Shown piece by piece: positions 44,533 to 54,507 of a stretch of DNA of 64,000 bases (the first letter of the stretch is position 1; each line of letters begins with the position of its first letter). Source of the DNA: Saprospiraceae bacterium (GTDB taxonomy: Bacteria; Bacteroidota; Bacteroidia; Chitinophagales; Saprospiraceae); contig JADKFX010000001.1 in the NCBI GenBank assembly GCA_016717265.1, positions 1,810,501 through 1,874,500 on the forward strand, written 5' to 3'. Below the pieces are notes generated by a model that was given only the letters and a program-made list of their open reading frames with translations, was not told the DNA's origin and made no database searches. A program made the position numbers and the translations under genes.

Positions 44533-47500
44533 ATGAAACAAATATTACTATTTTTAATCGCTTCTATTAACATAGCGATCTCACAAAGTATTGTACTTAA
44601 GCCATTTGAAACCAAAATGTCTAAGGGAACAGATGAGCATCTAAAAGAATTCAAAGTATTGCAATTAGACGTAAAGGTCCTGGCTGATAAAATTGATGGT
44701 ATAAAAGGGAATGTAAAGGAATTTATTTTGCGTACTCCAGAAAAAACCTGGCAGCTTCAATTATTTGAGTATAATTTGTTATCACCAGATATGGTGCGAG
44801 CTACCGGTGGTTTAAGCGATCTTAAAATATTAAATAAGCGAACAGATTTTAGAACCTTTAACGGTACCATAAAAGGCCAAAATTCTATGGTGTCAATGAG
44901 TATTGCGGATGGTTTTTTTAGTATCATGATTGATGATCGCAAGGATCGTTATTTCATTGAGCCTTTAGATTTTGAAAGTTTGTCAAATGCTATGCCTTCC
45001 GAACAACAATATCTTATGTATAAAACATCCGATCTGATTCCTGCAAAAGGTATTTTATGTGGAGCTGATTTGGTAAATAGAGCGGTCAACGAGAATTTGG
45101 AAAAATTACAAAAAGAATCACTTGCCAGAGCAAAACCATGTAAAATTTGTGCAGAAGTAAAAATATGTCTTGCAGCAGATTATCCAATGTATAGAAAGTA
45201 TGGAGGCAGTGTTAATCAAACTGAAAATCAAATGTTGAACATATTAGCCGATGTGCAAACAGTTTATGATGATGAATTTGAAAATGAATACCAATATGTA
45301 GTAACAGGGACATTCATTCCAGAGGAACAAGCTAAAGATCCCTTTAATGGAATGAATGACATTAATGCAATGTTAAATCGTTTTCGAGATATTGCAGAAA
45401 CCTCTATGTTTGCAAATTCGCAACATAATGTTGCTACTTTATGGACTTCTAAATTTGGCCCTACAGGTACTGTAGGTACTGCCTTTCAGGCATCCGTATG
45501 TTTAAATGACAGATATAATGTTTGCAGTGATTATTGGGGTCCGGGCGGAAGACAAGGTGATTATCTGACATTGCAAGCCCATATGTTAGGACATAACTGG
45601 AGCATGATTCATGATGCAGGTATTTCGCCGACAATAATGGCTCCCGGACTTCCAAATGGAAGTACAGCTTGGTCAGGCCTTGCTATCGCATCCTTAAATA
45701 GTTACGCACGGACAGAAAAATTGATTGAAAGTGGTTGTTTGCCAATTTGTCCAAACTCTTCAGCTCCAGTTCCCGATTTTTCAGCTGACATCACATACGG
45801 TTGTCAACCCGTGACAGTAAAATTTAAAGATTTGTCAATAAATACAACTAAATGGAAATGGAGTTTTCCAGGAGGTACACCAGATACATCGACACAAAAA
45901 AATCCAGTGATAGTGTACAAAACTGCTGGAACCTATAACGTTACTTTGGAAGCAGGCAGTAACCGATGTGAAGTAGAACTTACTAAGGTAGGATTTATTG
46001 AAATCAATGATGTTCCAGTTGCGGATTTTTCATATGGTTTGCAAGGACGAGAAATATTTTTTATCGACCAATCATTAAGAGCAGATGAATATTCCTGGAA
46101 ATTTGGAGATGGTGAATTTAGTGAGGAGTCGAATCCTTTCCATGAATTTCCAACGGATTCTACATTTGAAGTTACCCTTACTGTCAGAAATGATTGTGGT
46201 GTACATACAATTAAAAAATTGATAAATGTAGTAAGTGTTCCTACTGCAGAATTTGATTCCGATACGATCGGTGGTTGTGCTCCTGGAATTATTAAGTTTT
46301 TTGATCAATCCACCAGAAATGTTAAAAACTGGCAATGGGAATTTGTCGGTGGTGTGCCAAGTGTTTCAACGCAGAAAAATCCGGTTGTAAAGTATAATTT
46401 ACCAGGTGTTTATGATGTAAGACTGACTGTTTATGGTTCAAGATTTAATCATTCTATTACCAAAAAGGCATATATAACAATTGATAGTTTACCTGTTGCC
46501 CAATTTGCAAATAGTATCGATGTAGGAAAAGTTGACTTCACAAATCAATCCCGATATGCTAAATCACATGTTTGGATTTTTGGTGATAACACTACAAGTA
46601 CGGATCCAAATCCAAGTCATAATTATACAGAAGGAACTTATGAAGTTAAATATGTTGCGATTAATGGTTGTGGTACAGATACTGCGGTAACTACCTTAAT
46701 AATCGGTGTAAAACCAACAGCTTCATTTAGCGTTGGAAATCCTAAAGGATGCGCACCTTATAAAGTGCAATTTCAAAATGCGTCTGTTGCAGCAACCAAT
46801 TATCAATGGTATTTTCCAGGTGGGTCACCTTCTACAAGTACGGATCCAAATCCATTAATAAGTTATAACAATGCGGGAAAATTTAATGTCAGCCTGGTAG
46901 CATCTAATGTATTTTACAAAGATTCTATCGGAAAGCAGGATTTTATTGATGTGAATACGATACCAAATGCAGGATTTACAAATTCTATTGCTGGTTTTAA
47001 ATCGACCTTCACGAATCAATCAACAGGCGGATTAAATTATTTATGGGATTTTGGTGATGGCAAACCAAGTTTTGAAAAAATCCAATACATGATTATGGGG
47101 TTGAAGGTGAATTTAATGTTCGGTTAATTGTTCAAAACGAATGTGGATTAGACACCTTTAAAAAACAAGTCGCCGTATATTTAGTACCTAAAGTAAATTT
47201 TGTTGTAGATACAATTAAAGGTTGTGCACCTTTGACTGTGAATTTTAACGATAAGTCTTCGGTAGATGTTATTGAATGGGATTGGCTTTTTGAAAATGGT
47301 AATCCAACAACTTCAAAGCTTAAAAATCCAGTGGTTGTCTTTAATAAAAAGGGGAAATATACAGTAAAGTTAACCGTAAAGAATACGAATGGTACGAATG
47401 CATTAACGAAGACTCAGTATATACAAGTATTGTCTCCAGTTTTATGTCCGGAGCATACAAAAACAGGTCGTTTTAATATTTCAGACTTACCTTTTGGCGG

Positions 47501-47774
47501 AGGTTTAGAAAATAGGTCAGATGACTTTGAATATGAACTCCCGATAATATTTCCGAATCCGGCAAAGGATTATATTTTAGTTTATACAAATGCGAGTCGT
47601 GAAAACCCAGTTTCAATAGATATGTTTGATCTTTCAGGTAGAAAAATGACAACGCACCAAAGTTTAGATCAAGTATACCGTATTCAAACAAATCATATTC
47701 AAGCTGGCACCTATTATCTTAAAATTAATAATGGAAAAAATGCGATCGTTACAAAATTTGTAATTGCAAATTAG
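44533..47774 (+). pseudogene. Secreted PKD metalloprotease paralog, copy 2, altered zinc site and one frameshift
   Basis: The first 850 residues are in one frame: signal peptide (MKQILLFLIASINIAISQ), propeptide-like region, metzincin-like domain (about 205-400), then PKD domains with FGDG-type cores. At the zinc site the sequence is H350-M-L-G-H354-N-W-S-M-I-H360-D, so the catalytic Glu of HExxH is Met. The codon is ATG where copy 1 has GAA. This protein should bind zinc poorly or be inactive. A run of six A (47075-47080) lacks one base; a -1 shift restores NPIHDYGVEGEFNVRLIVQNECG, a last PKD domain and the T9SS tail (IFPNPAKDYILVY). Apart from this break the copy is well kept. Confidence 0.85.
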
Positions 47775-47813
47775 CGATCAATAAAATATTTTTTAGAATA
47801 CAAATTGCAAATT

Positions 47814-47853
47814 AAGAATGCTGATAAATTGAGTTTTGTCAGCATTCTTTTTT
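47814..47853 (+). terminator. Terminator after metalloprotease copy 2
   Basis: Perfect 11-bp stem AAGAATGCTGA / TCAGCATTCTT with a loop of about 14 bases and a T-run, about 40 bases after the stop at 47774. Confidence 0.85.
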
Positions 47854-48017
47854 ATTAGAAGTTAATGTGTGAACTTAGTAAAAATTTAAAATTAGATTTC
47901 ATAAATACATGGAAGTATTTGTAATTTAAGTATTCAATTCATTTCATTGAACGCAAGTAGTCTAAATTCTATTTTTGGTCTGTATTTTAAACAAGCAATA
48001 TGAAAACTTATAAATGA

Positions 48018-49094
48018 TTAGCTTAAAGTAGGACCGAATGATTCCTGGACTTTACTAACAATTTGTTTAATTGCCTGTTCTTCAGATTTATGACAAATCA
48101 ATAATACATCTTCGGTATTAATAATGATTAAGTCCTCCACACCATGTAAAGCAATTAATTTTTGTTGTTCATCGTGAATCATACAAGATTTGGTTTGGCT
48201 TAAGAGAAGCTTTGTATTGGTACTTGCATTTTCATTCAAATCATGTGGTAAAAGTTCATATAATGATCCCCAGGTTCCTAAATCACTCCATCCAAAATCT
48301 ACAGTTTTCACGACAACAGATTTGGATTTTTCCATTACAGCGATATCAATGGAATCTGATTTGCAATTTTGATAGATAGAAATAATATCAGAAGGATTCG
48401 TATAGGAATTAAATGCTTTAAATAAATCTGGAGCGTAGATTTCAAGGGAATGTAAGATGGTATTAGTCTTCCATAAAAACATACCAGAGTTCCATACATA
48501 ATTTCCACTTTGCAAATATGATAATGCAGTGTTATGATCAGGTTTTTCTACAAATTTATGTACCTGATAAATATCTTCGGCAAGGACTTGGCTTGAATCA
48601 AAATTAATATAGCCGTAACCTGTATCAGGTCTGGAGGCTTGAATTCCAAAAGTCAATAAGTTTTCTGGATTCTTTGAAATAAAATCAAAACTATCACTAA
48701 CATCTTTTACAAACATGGACTCATTTAAAATTAAATGATCGGAAGGTGCAATAAATAATATTGAGTTTGGATCTCTTCTGGAAATTTCAAGTGCAGCAAA
48801 TAGAATACAGGGTGCAGTATTTTTCCGCTGGGGCTCTAATAAGATGTTGTTTGTTTGAAGTAAAGGTAATTGCTCTTTAATTAAATCTTGATAATCCGCA
48901 TGACTTACTACCCAAATATTTTCTGGATGTATAATTTTAATCAATCGCTCATAGGTCAATTGAATTAAAGTTTTACCAGTTCCTAAGATATCTAAAAATT
49001 GTTTCGGTTTTTGATTTCTACTGAGCGGCCAGAATCTACTTCCAACTCCACCTGCCATAATAATTGCATGATAATTAGGATGCTTATTTTCCAT
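48018..49094 (-). CDS. manC: Mannose-1-phosphate guanylyltransferase
   Basis: This 358-residue enzyme makes GDP-mannose from GTP and mannose-1-phosphate for surface polysaccharides and glycoproteins. The nucleotidyltransferase signature GGVGSRFWPLSRNQKPKQF is at the N terminus. The conserved FIAPSDHLI and the later FVEKP, WNSGMFLW and FGWSDLGTW complete the family pattern. Length fits the single-domain form without the isomerase domain. It is followed on the same strand by no close gene; the aminotransferase gene lies 36 bases upstream and may be cotranscribed. Confidence 0.95.
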   Translation of the reverse strand: MENKHPNYHAIIMAGGVGSRFWPLSRNQKPKQFLDILGTGKTLIQLTYERLIKIIHPENIWVVSHADYQDLIKEQLPLLQTNNILLEPQRKNTAPCILFAALEISRRDPNSILFIAPSDHLILNESMFVKDVSDSFDFISKNPENLLTFGIQASRPDTGYGYINFDSSQVLAEDIYQVHKFVEKPDHNTALSYLQSGNYVWNSGMFLWKTNTILHSLEIYAPDLFKAFNSYTNPSDIISIYQNCKSDSIDIAVMEKSKSVVVKTVDFGWSDLGTWGSLYELLPHDLNENASTNTKLLLSQTKSCMIHDEQQKLIALHGVEDLIIINTEDVLLICHKSEEQAIKQIVSKVQESFGPTLS

Positions 49095-49130
49095 CTAAAT
49101 TTTAATTAAAAACTAAAAAAGAATTGTTGA

Positions 49131-50426
49131 TTATACTTCCATTAATTGATCCATGCCAGATTTCAAAGCATTTACAATTTCAGCAATTTCAAGTTTTTTT
49201 AATGTGCCAACAGATATTCGATACCATTCAGAATCTTCCGATGCACCGAAAGCCTTAAAAGGAACAATTCCTACTTTACAAACATTCAATATATAATCAG
49301 TTACCTGAATTTGATTTTGTAAAATTCTGCCATCCTTTGTTTTTTTATTTTTCCAGGGACATTTAACAGTCAAATAAATAGCAGCTTGTGGATGGATGAT
49401 ATCAATTGGATATCCAAGGTGTTTGAGATTTAAGATCCCGTCATATAAACCTGTTAATCGGGTATGAATTTCGGGTTTGAACCAATCCAAATAGGATTGT
49501 ACCTCTTGTTGATCTTTTATAAACCAGGCAGTAGCCATTTGTTCTGCTTTAGGAGCCCAGGCTCCAATATGAGACAGAATTGCCCGCATCTGATCCATTA
49601 TTTTTCGAGGTCCAAATGACCATCCGACCCGAATACCGGTAGCTGCATATACTTTTGAAAGTCCATCGACATAAATTACATAATCTCTTAATTCAGGAAT
49701 TAAACTAACAGGATCGAAATGTTTTGTATCACCAAAACTTAATTCCCAATAAATTTGATCATACATGATATACAGTGGCTTTTGAATGCCTTTTCTTCGG
49801 ATGTTTTCTGTCAACACAAGCTTGCAGATATCCCGAAGTGTGTCTTCTGTAAACACAGTACCTGTCGGATTTTGTGGGGAGCATAAAGCGATGAGTGTAG
49901 CTTTTTGTATATGGGGTTCAAAATCGGCAGCAGTTGGCATAAAATTTTGATCGGCATTCACTTCAAGCGCAATCCCATTCGCTTCGCATAAATGACAATA
50001 ATGATTATTGTTCCAGGATGGAACTGGATATAATACAGTATCACCCCGATCTAGAAGTGTTTTGTAAATAGCATATATTAAAGGCCTTGCACCACCAGAA
50101 ATTAGGATTTCATCAGCACTATAGTGAAGCCCAAGTTTTTCATTTATTTGCGTTGAAAGTACCTGTCTTAAATCTACCATTCCATTGGCAGCAGGATAAT
50201 TGGTATGCCCTTCCTGATATGCTTTAATGATAAATTTTTCCAATCCTTTTGGTATTGGAAAAATGCTTGGATTAAAGTCGCCAATTGTCAAGTTGAAAAT
50301 ATGTTCTCCAGCTTGAATCTTGTGATTCACTTCGGCAGCCAGTTTAATGATTTCTGATGGGATCAAGGTTTCGGCCATATGAGAAGAAATTCTGAAGGCT
50401 GAGGGGGTAGTTTCATTCAGCGGCAT
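49131..50426 (-). CDS. PLP-dependent class I/II aminotransferase
   Basis: This 431-residue enzyme is a fold-type I aminotransferase. The PLP-binding Lys lies in VDGLSKVYAATGIRVGWSFG. The aromatic/Asn substrate region reads LCSPQNPTGTVF and the Asp/Tyr pair MYDQIYWEL. The beginning (SSHMAETLIPSEIIKLAAEVN) matches aspartate or aromatic aminotransferase relatives. The substrate cannot be told from sequence alone. The start MPLNETTPSAF was kept, although a later Met (MAETLIPSE) is possible. It is upstream of manC on the same strand. Confidence 0.9.
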   Translation of the reverse strand: MPLNETTPSAFRISSHMAETLIPSEIIKLAAEVNHKIQAGEHIFNLTIGDFNPSIFPIPKGLEKFIIKAYQEGHTNYPAANGMVDLRQVLSTQINEKLGLHYSADEILISGGARPLIYAIYKTLLDRGDTVLYPVPSWNNNHYCHLCEANGIALEVNADQNFMPTAADFEPHIQKATLIALCSPQNPTGTVFTEDTLRDICKLVLTENIRRKGIQKPLYIMYDQIYWELSFGDTKHFDPVSLIPELRDYVIYVDGLSKVYAATGIRVGWSFGPRKIMDQMRAILSHIGAWAPKAEQMATAWFIKDQQEVQSYLDWFKPEIHTRLTGLYDGILNLKHLGYPIDIIHPQAAIYLTVKCPWKNKKTKDGRILQNQIQVTDYILNVCKVGIVPFKAFGASEDSEWYRISVGTLKKLEIAEIVNALKSGMDQLMEV

Positions 50427-50490
50427 AGGCCTGTGGGTTTTTACTGTTGCTGCAAATTATTAAAAAATAGAGATATCACTTGAATTTTTT

Positions 50491-50498
50491 TAATCTTG
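50491..50498 (+). promoter_or_regulatory. Possible -7 element for the LOG family gene
   Basis: TAATCTTG resembles TAnnTTTG with one change and lies 23 bases before the ATG at 50521. The -33 box is not clear. Confidence 0.3.
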
Positions 50499-50520
50499 CG
50501 GTTTATTTGATCGAGAAGCT

Positions 50521-51253
50521 ATGGAGAATATTAAGAACATTAGAAATATTCAATATCTAAATGGCCCTATGAGCCGGTTTGCAGAATTGCGTTTTGTTTG
50601 GGATGTATTTTGGGATTTGTTTTTAGGAATCCGGAAATTATATTTTACCGGACCTTGCGTAACTATATTTGGTTCGGCTCGTTTTCAGGAAGATCATCGT
50701 TATTATAAAATTGCAGAAACTATTGGGGCAGAAGTCGCTAGTTTGGGTTTTACCATTATGACCGGGGGCGGGCCAGGAATTATGGAAGCAGCAAATAAAG
50801 GTGCAAAATCGGTAGGCGGAAGAAGTGTCGGTTGTAACATCACCTTGCCTAATGAGCAACAACCCAATAAATATCTTGATTATTGGGTAAACATGAAGTA
50901 TTTTTTTAACCGAAAAACACTCCTGATTAAATATTCTTATGCTTTTATAGTCTTGCCAGGTGGATTTGGTACTATGGATGAATTTTTTGAATCTATGACT
51001 TTAATTCAAACTTAAGTTGGTTCATTTTCCAGTCGTTATTTATGGCACAGAATATCATAAAGAACTCTTAGAATTTCTTGATAAAATGGAGCTGGAAAAA
51101 ACAATTTCACCAATTGATCGGAGTTTGTTTTTAGTTTCAGATGATATTCCCCAAATCTTAGAACATATTAAAAATAATTATAATATAAAGAGGGTATTGC
51201 AGCCATTTAATATAGCCCAACCGATCACATGGCTTTTTGAAAAAGACAGCTAA
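50521..51253 (+). pseudogene. LOG family protein, frameshifted near its C-terminal third
   Basis: The first 164 residues match the LOG/TIGR00730 Rossmann-fold family: TIFGSARFQEDHRYY, TGGGPGIMEAANKGA and PGGFGTMDEFFE with the catalytic Arg/Glu motif region. After FESMTLIQT the frame ends at TAA (51013-51015). Moving one base past this point gives KLVHFPVVIYGTEYHKELLEF...WLFEKDS, the normal end of the family. Family members cleave nucleoside 5'-monophosphates (cytokinin-activating type in plants). One extra base would explain the break. Sequencing error and real mutation cannot be told apart here. Confidence 0.85.
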
Positions 51254-51364
51254 TTTTAATTTTTTTTATGTTAATTTCATTTCAACTAAAGTGATACAGA
51301 TACTAATTATATGAAATTTTCATTATAGGAAAGTAATATTGTATTTAATCAATTCACAGTTCCA

Positions 51365-52159
51365 TTGTTAGGTATTTTATATCGATTTTTTAAGAATTCA
51401 GTTTCTGATTGGAATAATATGGTGTTTTCTAATCGAAATCGCGCATATGGTGCTTATCAACTTAGGCTATTTTATAATAGGAATATGACCATTGGATTAA
51501 TATTGTCCTTAATTATATTTCTTGCTTGTTTGATTATTCCTTCAATCCATTGGAATTTTACAAAGGAATCTGAAATGATTACGGAAGTCTTTTTAGAAAA
51601 TCCTCCGGATATCGTGTTGCCAAAATTGAACACCAAAATGAGTTCAAAGCAAGTCCCAGAGAGCCCTGAAAAAAATCCTGAAAAGAAACCACCAGAATTG
51701 AAAAAAAGTGAAATTAAAAAAGTAGTTAAAGAAGAGATCCCAAAAAATGAAATAAATACAATGAATAAGGATTTAGATTCAATACAACAGAAGGATCCTA
51801 ACAAAGTAAATAATAATGCGCAAATTGCAAATGAATCAGAGGTGACCTTCGATTTTGTAGATGTAATGCCTCAATATCCTGGAGGTTCATCTAATTTATC
51901 CAGATTTATTTCTTCAAAACTAGTCTATCCAAATACCGCATTTCAGAACAAAGTTGAAGGGGTAGTTGTAGTAGGCTTTGTAATAGACAAGGAAGGAAAT
52001 GTTAGAAATCCAAAAATCTTAAAATCACTCTATCCATCTTGTGATGAAGAAGCACTTCGGGTAATAAGACTCATTCCAATTTGGATTCCCGCTAAAAATA
52101 ATAACCGGAATGTTAGTTTTAATTTTAAAATGCCGATTGAATTTAAATTAAATCGTTAA
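51365..52159 (+). CDS. TonB family energy transducer
   Basis: This protein has about 264 residues. No ATG lies between the in-frame stop at 51326 and this point, so the TTG at 51365 is taken as the start. An ATG at 51419 (product MVFSNRNRAYGAYQLRLFYN) would also keep the membrane helix. The helix follows at about residues 43-62 (GLILSLIIFLACLIIPSIHW), then a Pro/Lys/Glu-rich linker for crossing the periplasm. The TonB C-terminal domain has YPGGSSNLSRFISSKLVYP and VVVGFVIDKEGNVRNPKILKSL. It would pass proton-motive energy to outer-membrane receptors such as the one at 60024-62555. ExbB/ExbD are not in the window. Confidence 0.82.
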   Translation: MLGILYRFFKNSVSDWNNMVFSNRNRAYGAYQLRLFYNRNMTIGLILSLIIFLACLIIPSIHWNFTKESEMITEVFLENPPDIVLPKLNTKMSSKQVPESPEKNPEKKPPELKKSEIKKVVKEEIPKNEINTMNKDLDSIQQKDPNKVNNNAQIANESEVTFDFVDVMPQYPGGSSNLSRFISSKLVYPNTAFQNKVEGVVVVGFVIDKEGNVRNPKILKSLYPSCDEEALRVIRLIPIWIPAKNNNRNVSFNFKMPIEFKLNR

Positions 52160-52194
52160 AGTGTTATGCTATTTTTATTAAAGCGATTCAGTGT

Positions 52195-53076
52195 GTGAGA
52201 ATTTCGGAGGAAAAATATCAGCAGCTTAAACGAGAATTGAATCTGCCATCAGATTTGCAATCCATATTTATTGAAGAAATTAAGCAGGAGCTTATTTTTA
52301 AAAGAGATGATTTGATAAATCCAATAGTCTGTGGAAATAAATGGAGAAAATTAAGCAACCATTTGAATTTTTTTCAGAGTTCAGATAAGCAAGAATTGAT
52401 TAGTATGGGAGGTGCTTTTTCAAATCATCTGCATGCTTTAGCCTATGTTTGTTTTAAGTTAGAAATTCCTTGTACTTGCTTGATTTATGGATGGAACAAT
52501 GATTTTGAAACACCCACTTTAAAGGATTGTCGAAACTGGAATGCTACATTAATTCCAATAAGTAGGGTAGAAGCGCAACAACTGAGATTGGATCCAAAGA
52601 TTTTTCTAGAGGATAGATTTTCAAATGCATTATGGATTCCAGAAGGTGGAGGTGGGGAGATTGGTGTTCAGGGGATCGCAAATCTTGTATCAGAATTTCC
52701 AGTTGAATTTGACCGGCAGGAGAATTTAATAGTATGTGCTTGTGGCACAGGTACTACAATTAAAGGCTTGCTTACGTTTTCTGAAAATGTACACATTTTA
52801 AGTATGCAAGTAGTTAGAATGGCTCAGTATCCATGGATTCAGGATTCGAGAGTTAAAATGATAGATGCTAAGCTGAATCTGTCTTTCGGCAAAAAAGATG
52901 AATCTATATTGAAGTTTATGGATTTATTTTTTTTGAACTATGGTATAAGATTGGATCCTGTTTATACAGCACCTTTATTAATTTCTTTTTTTGAGCAAAT
53001 AGATAAATATAAATACAAGAAAATTTATGTTTTGCATACAGGTGGATTGCAAGGGAGTAGAGCGTCTATAAAGTAA
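52195..53076 (+). CDS. PLP-dependent D-cysteine desulfhydrase/ACC deaminase-like enzyme
   Basis: This 293-residue fold-type II PLP enzyme starts at GTG. The PLP Lys lies in VCGNKWRKLSNHL. The Ser-rich phosphate-contact motif is GGAFSNHLHAL, and a second Gly-rich loop reads CACGTGTTIKG. The family includes 1-aminocyclopropane-1-carboxylate deaminase and D-cysteine desulfhydrase; the two cannot be told apart by eye. It is about 30 residues shorter than typical members. An APC permease and a Cys/Met-metabolism PLP enzyme follow on the same strand, which suggests a sulfur amino acid role. Confidence 0.85.
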   Translation: MRISEEKYQQLKRELNLPSDLQSIFIEEIKQELIFKRDDLINPIVCGNKWRKLSNHLNFFQSSDKQELISMGGAFSNHLHALAYVCFKLEIPCTCLIYGWNNDFETPTLKDCRNWNATLIPISRVEAQQLRLDPKIFLEDRFSNALWIPEGGGGEIGVQGIANLVSEFPVEFDRQENLIVCACGTGTTIKGLLTFSENVHILSMQVVRMAQYPWIQDSRVKMIDAKLNLSFGKKDESILKFMDLFFLNYGIRLDPVYTAPLLISFFEQIDKYKYKKIYVLHTGGLQGSRASIK

Positions 53077-53138
53077 TTTCTTATATAATTCGCGGGAACG
53101 CTACTTTCTCTTTGGAATCTCTTATTTTCGCAATTATT

Positions 53139-54479
53139 ATGGATTCTAATAGTAGCCAGAAACTAGGGGTTTATTCACTTAGTATGATCGTTATTGGTTT
53201 AGTGATCGGACTTGGTATTTTTAGGGCTGCCTCCGTTTCAGCGAATGCTGCAATTACACCCAGTGTTTACTTCGCAGCATGGATATTTGGTGGTTTGGTT
53301 GCATTGTGTGGTGCCCTGACCTATGCTGAGATTGGCTCAAGATTTCCGGTTACAGGTGGATACTATAAGATTTTTTCAGTTGCTTATCATCCTTCTATTG
53401 CCTTTGCAATTAATGGAATTATTCTGGTCTCAAATGCTGCCTCCCTGGGTGGTGTTGCATTAATTGGGAGTGATTATTTGGCAGAGGTTTTATTTGTAAC
53501 CCCTCCTACGGATCTATTAAAATCAATGATCGCAATTTTTGCTATTCTGGCATTTTATGGTGTCAATCTTTTAGGACTTCGATTAAGTGCGAATACTTTA
53601 AACGTATTGATGTTTATTAAAATAGCCATGATTCTATTAATCATCTCAGCATTATTTTTTCCCAAAATTCATGTAAGCTCAAATCAAAATTATATGGATT
53701 GGATGCAAATTTCTTGGTCTGATTTGATAAGCTCTTTTGGTGCTACCCTGGTTGCTGTTTCTTTTACATATGGTGGATATCAACAAACTATTAATTTTGG
53801 TGATGAAATTAAGTCGCCCAGAAAAACGATTCCAAAAAGTATTTATGGTGGAATATTATTAGTGATTGTTTTATATCTTTTAGTTAATTTAAGTTATTAT
53901 AAAATCATTGGTTTCGAAGAGTTGAAAACAGCAAAAGGGATTGCATCCATTGTAGCATCCAAACTTTTTGGTCCAATAGGAAGAAATTTATTTGCAATTT
54001 TATTATTTCTTGCAGTTTTAGCATATGTAAATGTTTCGTTACTCAGTAATCCAAGAGTCATGTATGCTATGAGTCTGGATGGGATATTACCAAAATCATT
54101 TAGCAAAAAGTCTGGCAATAAGGAAGTGTTGACAGTGAGCTTGACTGTATTTACTTTAATTTGCGTTCTGGTTGTTTTTTTTGCATCAACATTTGATCGT
54201 ATTCTGGGTTTCGTTATGATTTTGGATTCCTTAGGAATGGCTACATCTGCTGCGACAATCTTTTACCTTAGAAGGAAAACAAAAGATTTAAATTTGAAGG
54301 AAATTTACCAAATTAAGTTCTTTCCTTGGGTGCCAATATTTTTTATTTGTGCTTATACTTTTGTTGGTATTTCTAGTTTTTATTTGAATCCTCAATTTGG
54401 ATTCACAGCGATCCTTGTTTTTATAGCGCTGATTATTGCGTATTTTTTGATTCAAAAATTAAAGCGTAATTCTATTTAA
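53139..54479 (+). CDS. APC family amino acid permease
   Basis: This 446-residue inner-membrane transporter has about 12 hydrophobic helices. The first reads SMIVIGLVIGLGIFRAASV, the APC-type glycine-rich start, and FTYGGYQQTINFGDEIKSPRKTIPKS matches the conserved loop between helices 6 and 7. The start chosen is the ATG of MDSNSSQKLG; a TTG nine codons earlier is less likely. The neighbours suggest import of an amino acid such as cysteine or methionine, but the substrate is not fixed by sequence. Confidence 0.9.
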   Translation: MDSNSSQKLGVYSLSMIVIGLVIGLGIFRAASVSANAAITPSVYFAAWIFGGLVALCGALTYAEIGSRFPVTGGYYKIFSVAYHPSIAFAINGIILVSNAASLGGVALIGSDYLAEVLFVTPPTDLLKSMIAIFAILAFYGVNLLGLRLSANTLNVLMFIKIAMILLIISALFFPKIHVSSNQNYMDWMQISWSDLISSFGATLVAVSFTYGGYQQTINFGDEIKSPRKTIPKSIYGGILLVIVLYLLVNLSYYKIIGFEELKTAKGIASIVASKLFGPIGRNLFAILLFLAVLAYVNVSLLSNPRVMYAMSLDGILPKSFSKKSGNKEVLTVSLTVFTLICVLVVFFASTFDRILGFVMILDSLGMATSAATIFYLRRKTKDLNLKEIYQIKFFPWVPIFFICAYTFVGISSFYLNPQFGFTAILVFIALIIAYFLIQKLKRNSI

Positions 54480-54507
54480 TATAATTTCTAAAATAATTGA
54501 GAGTATC

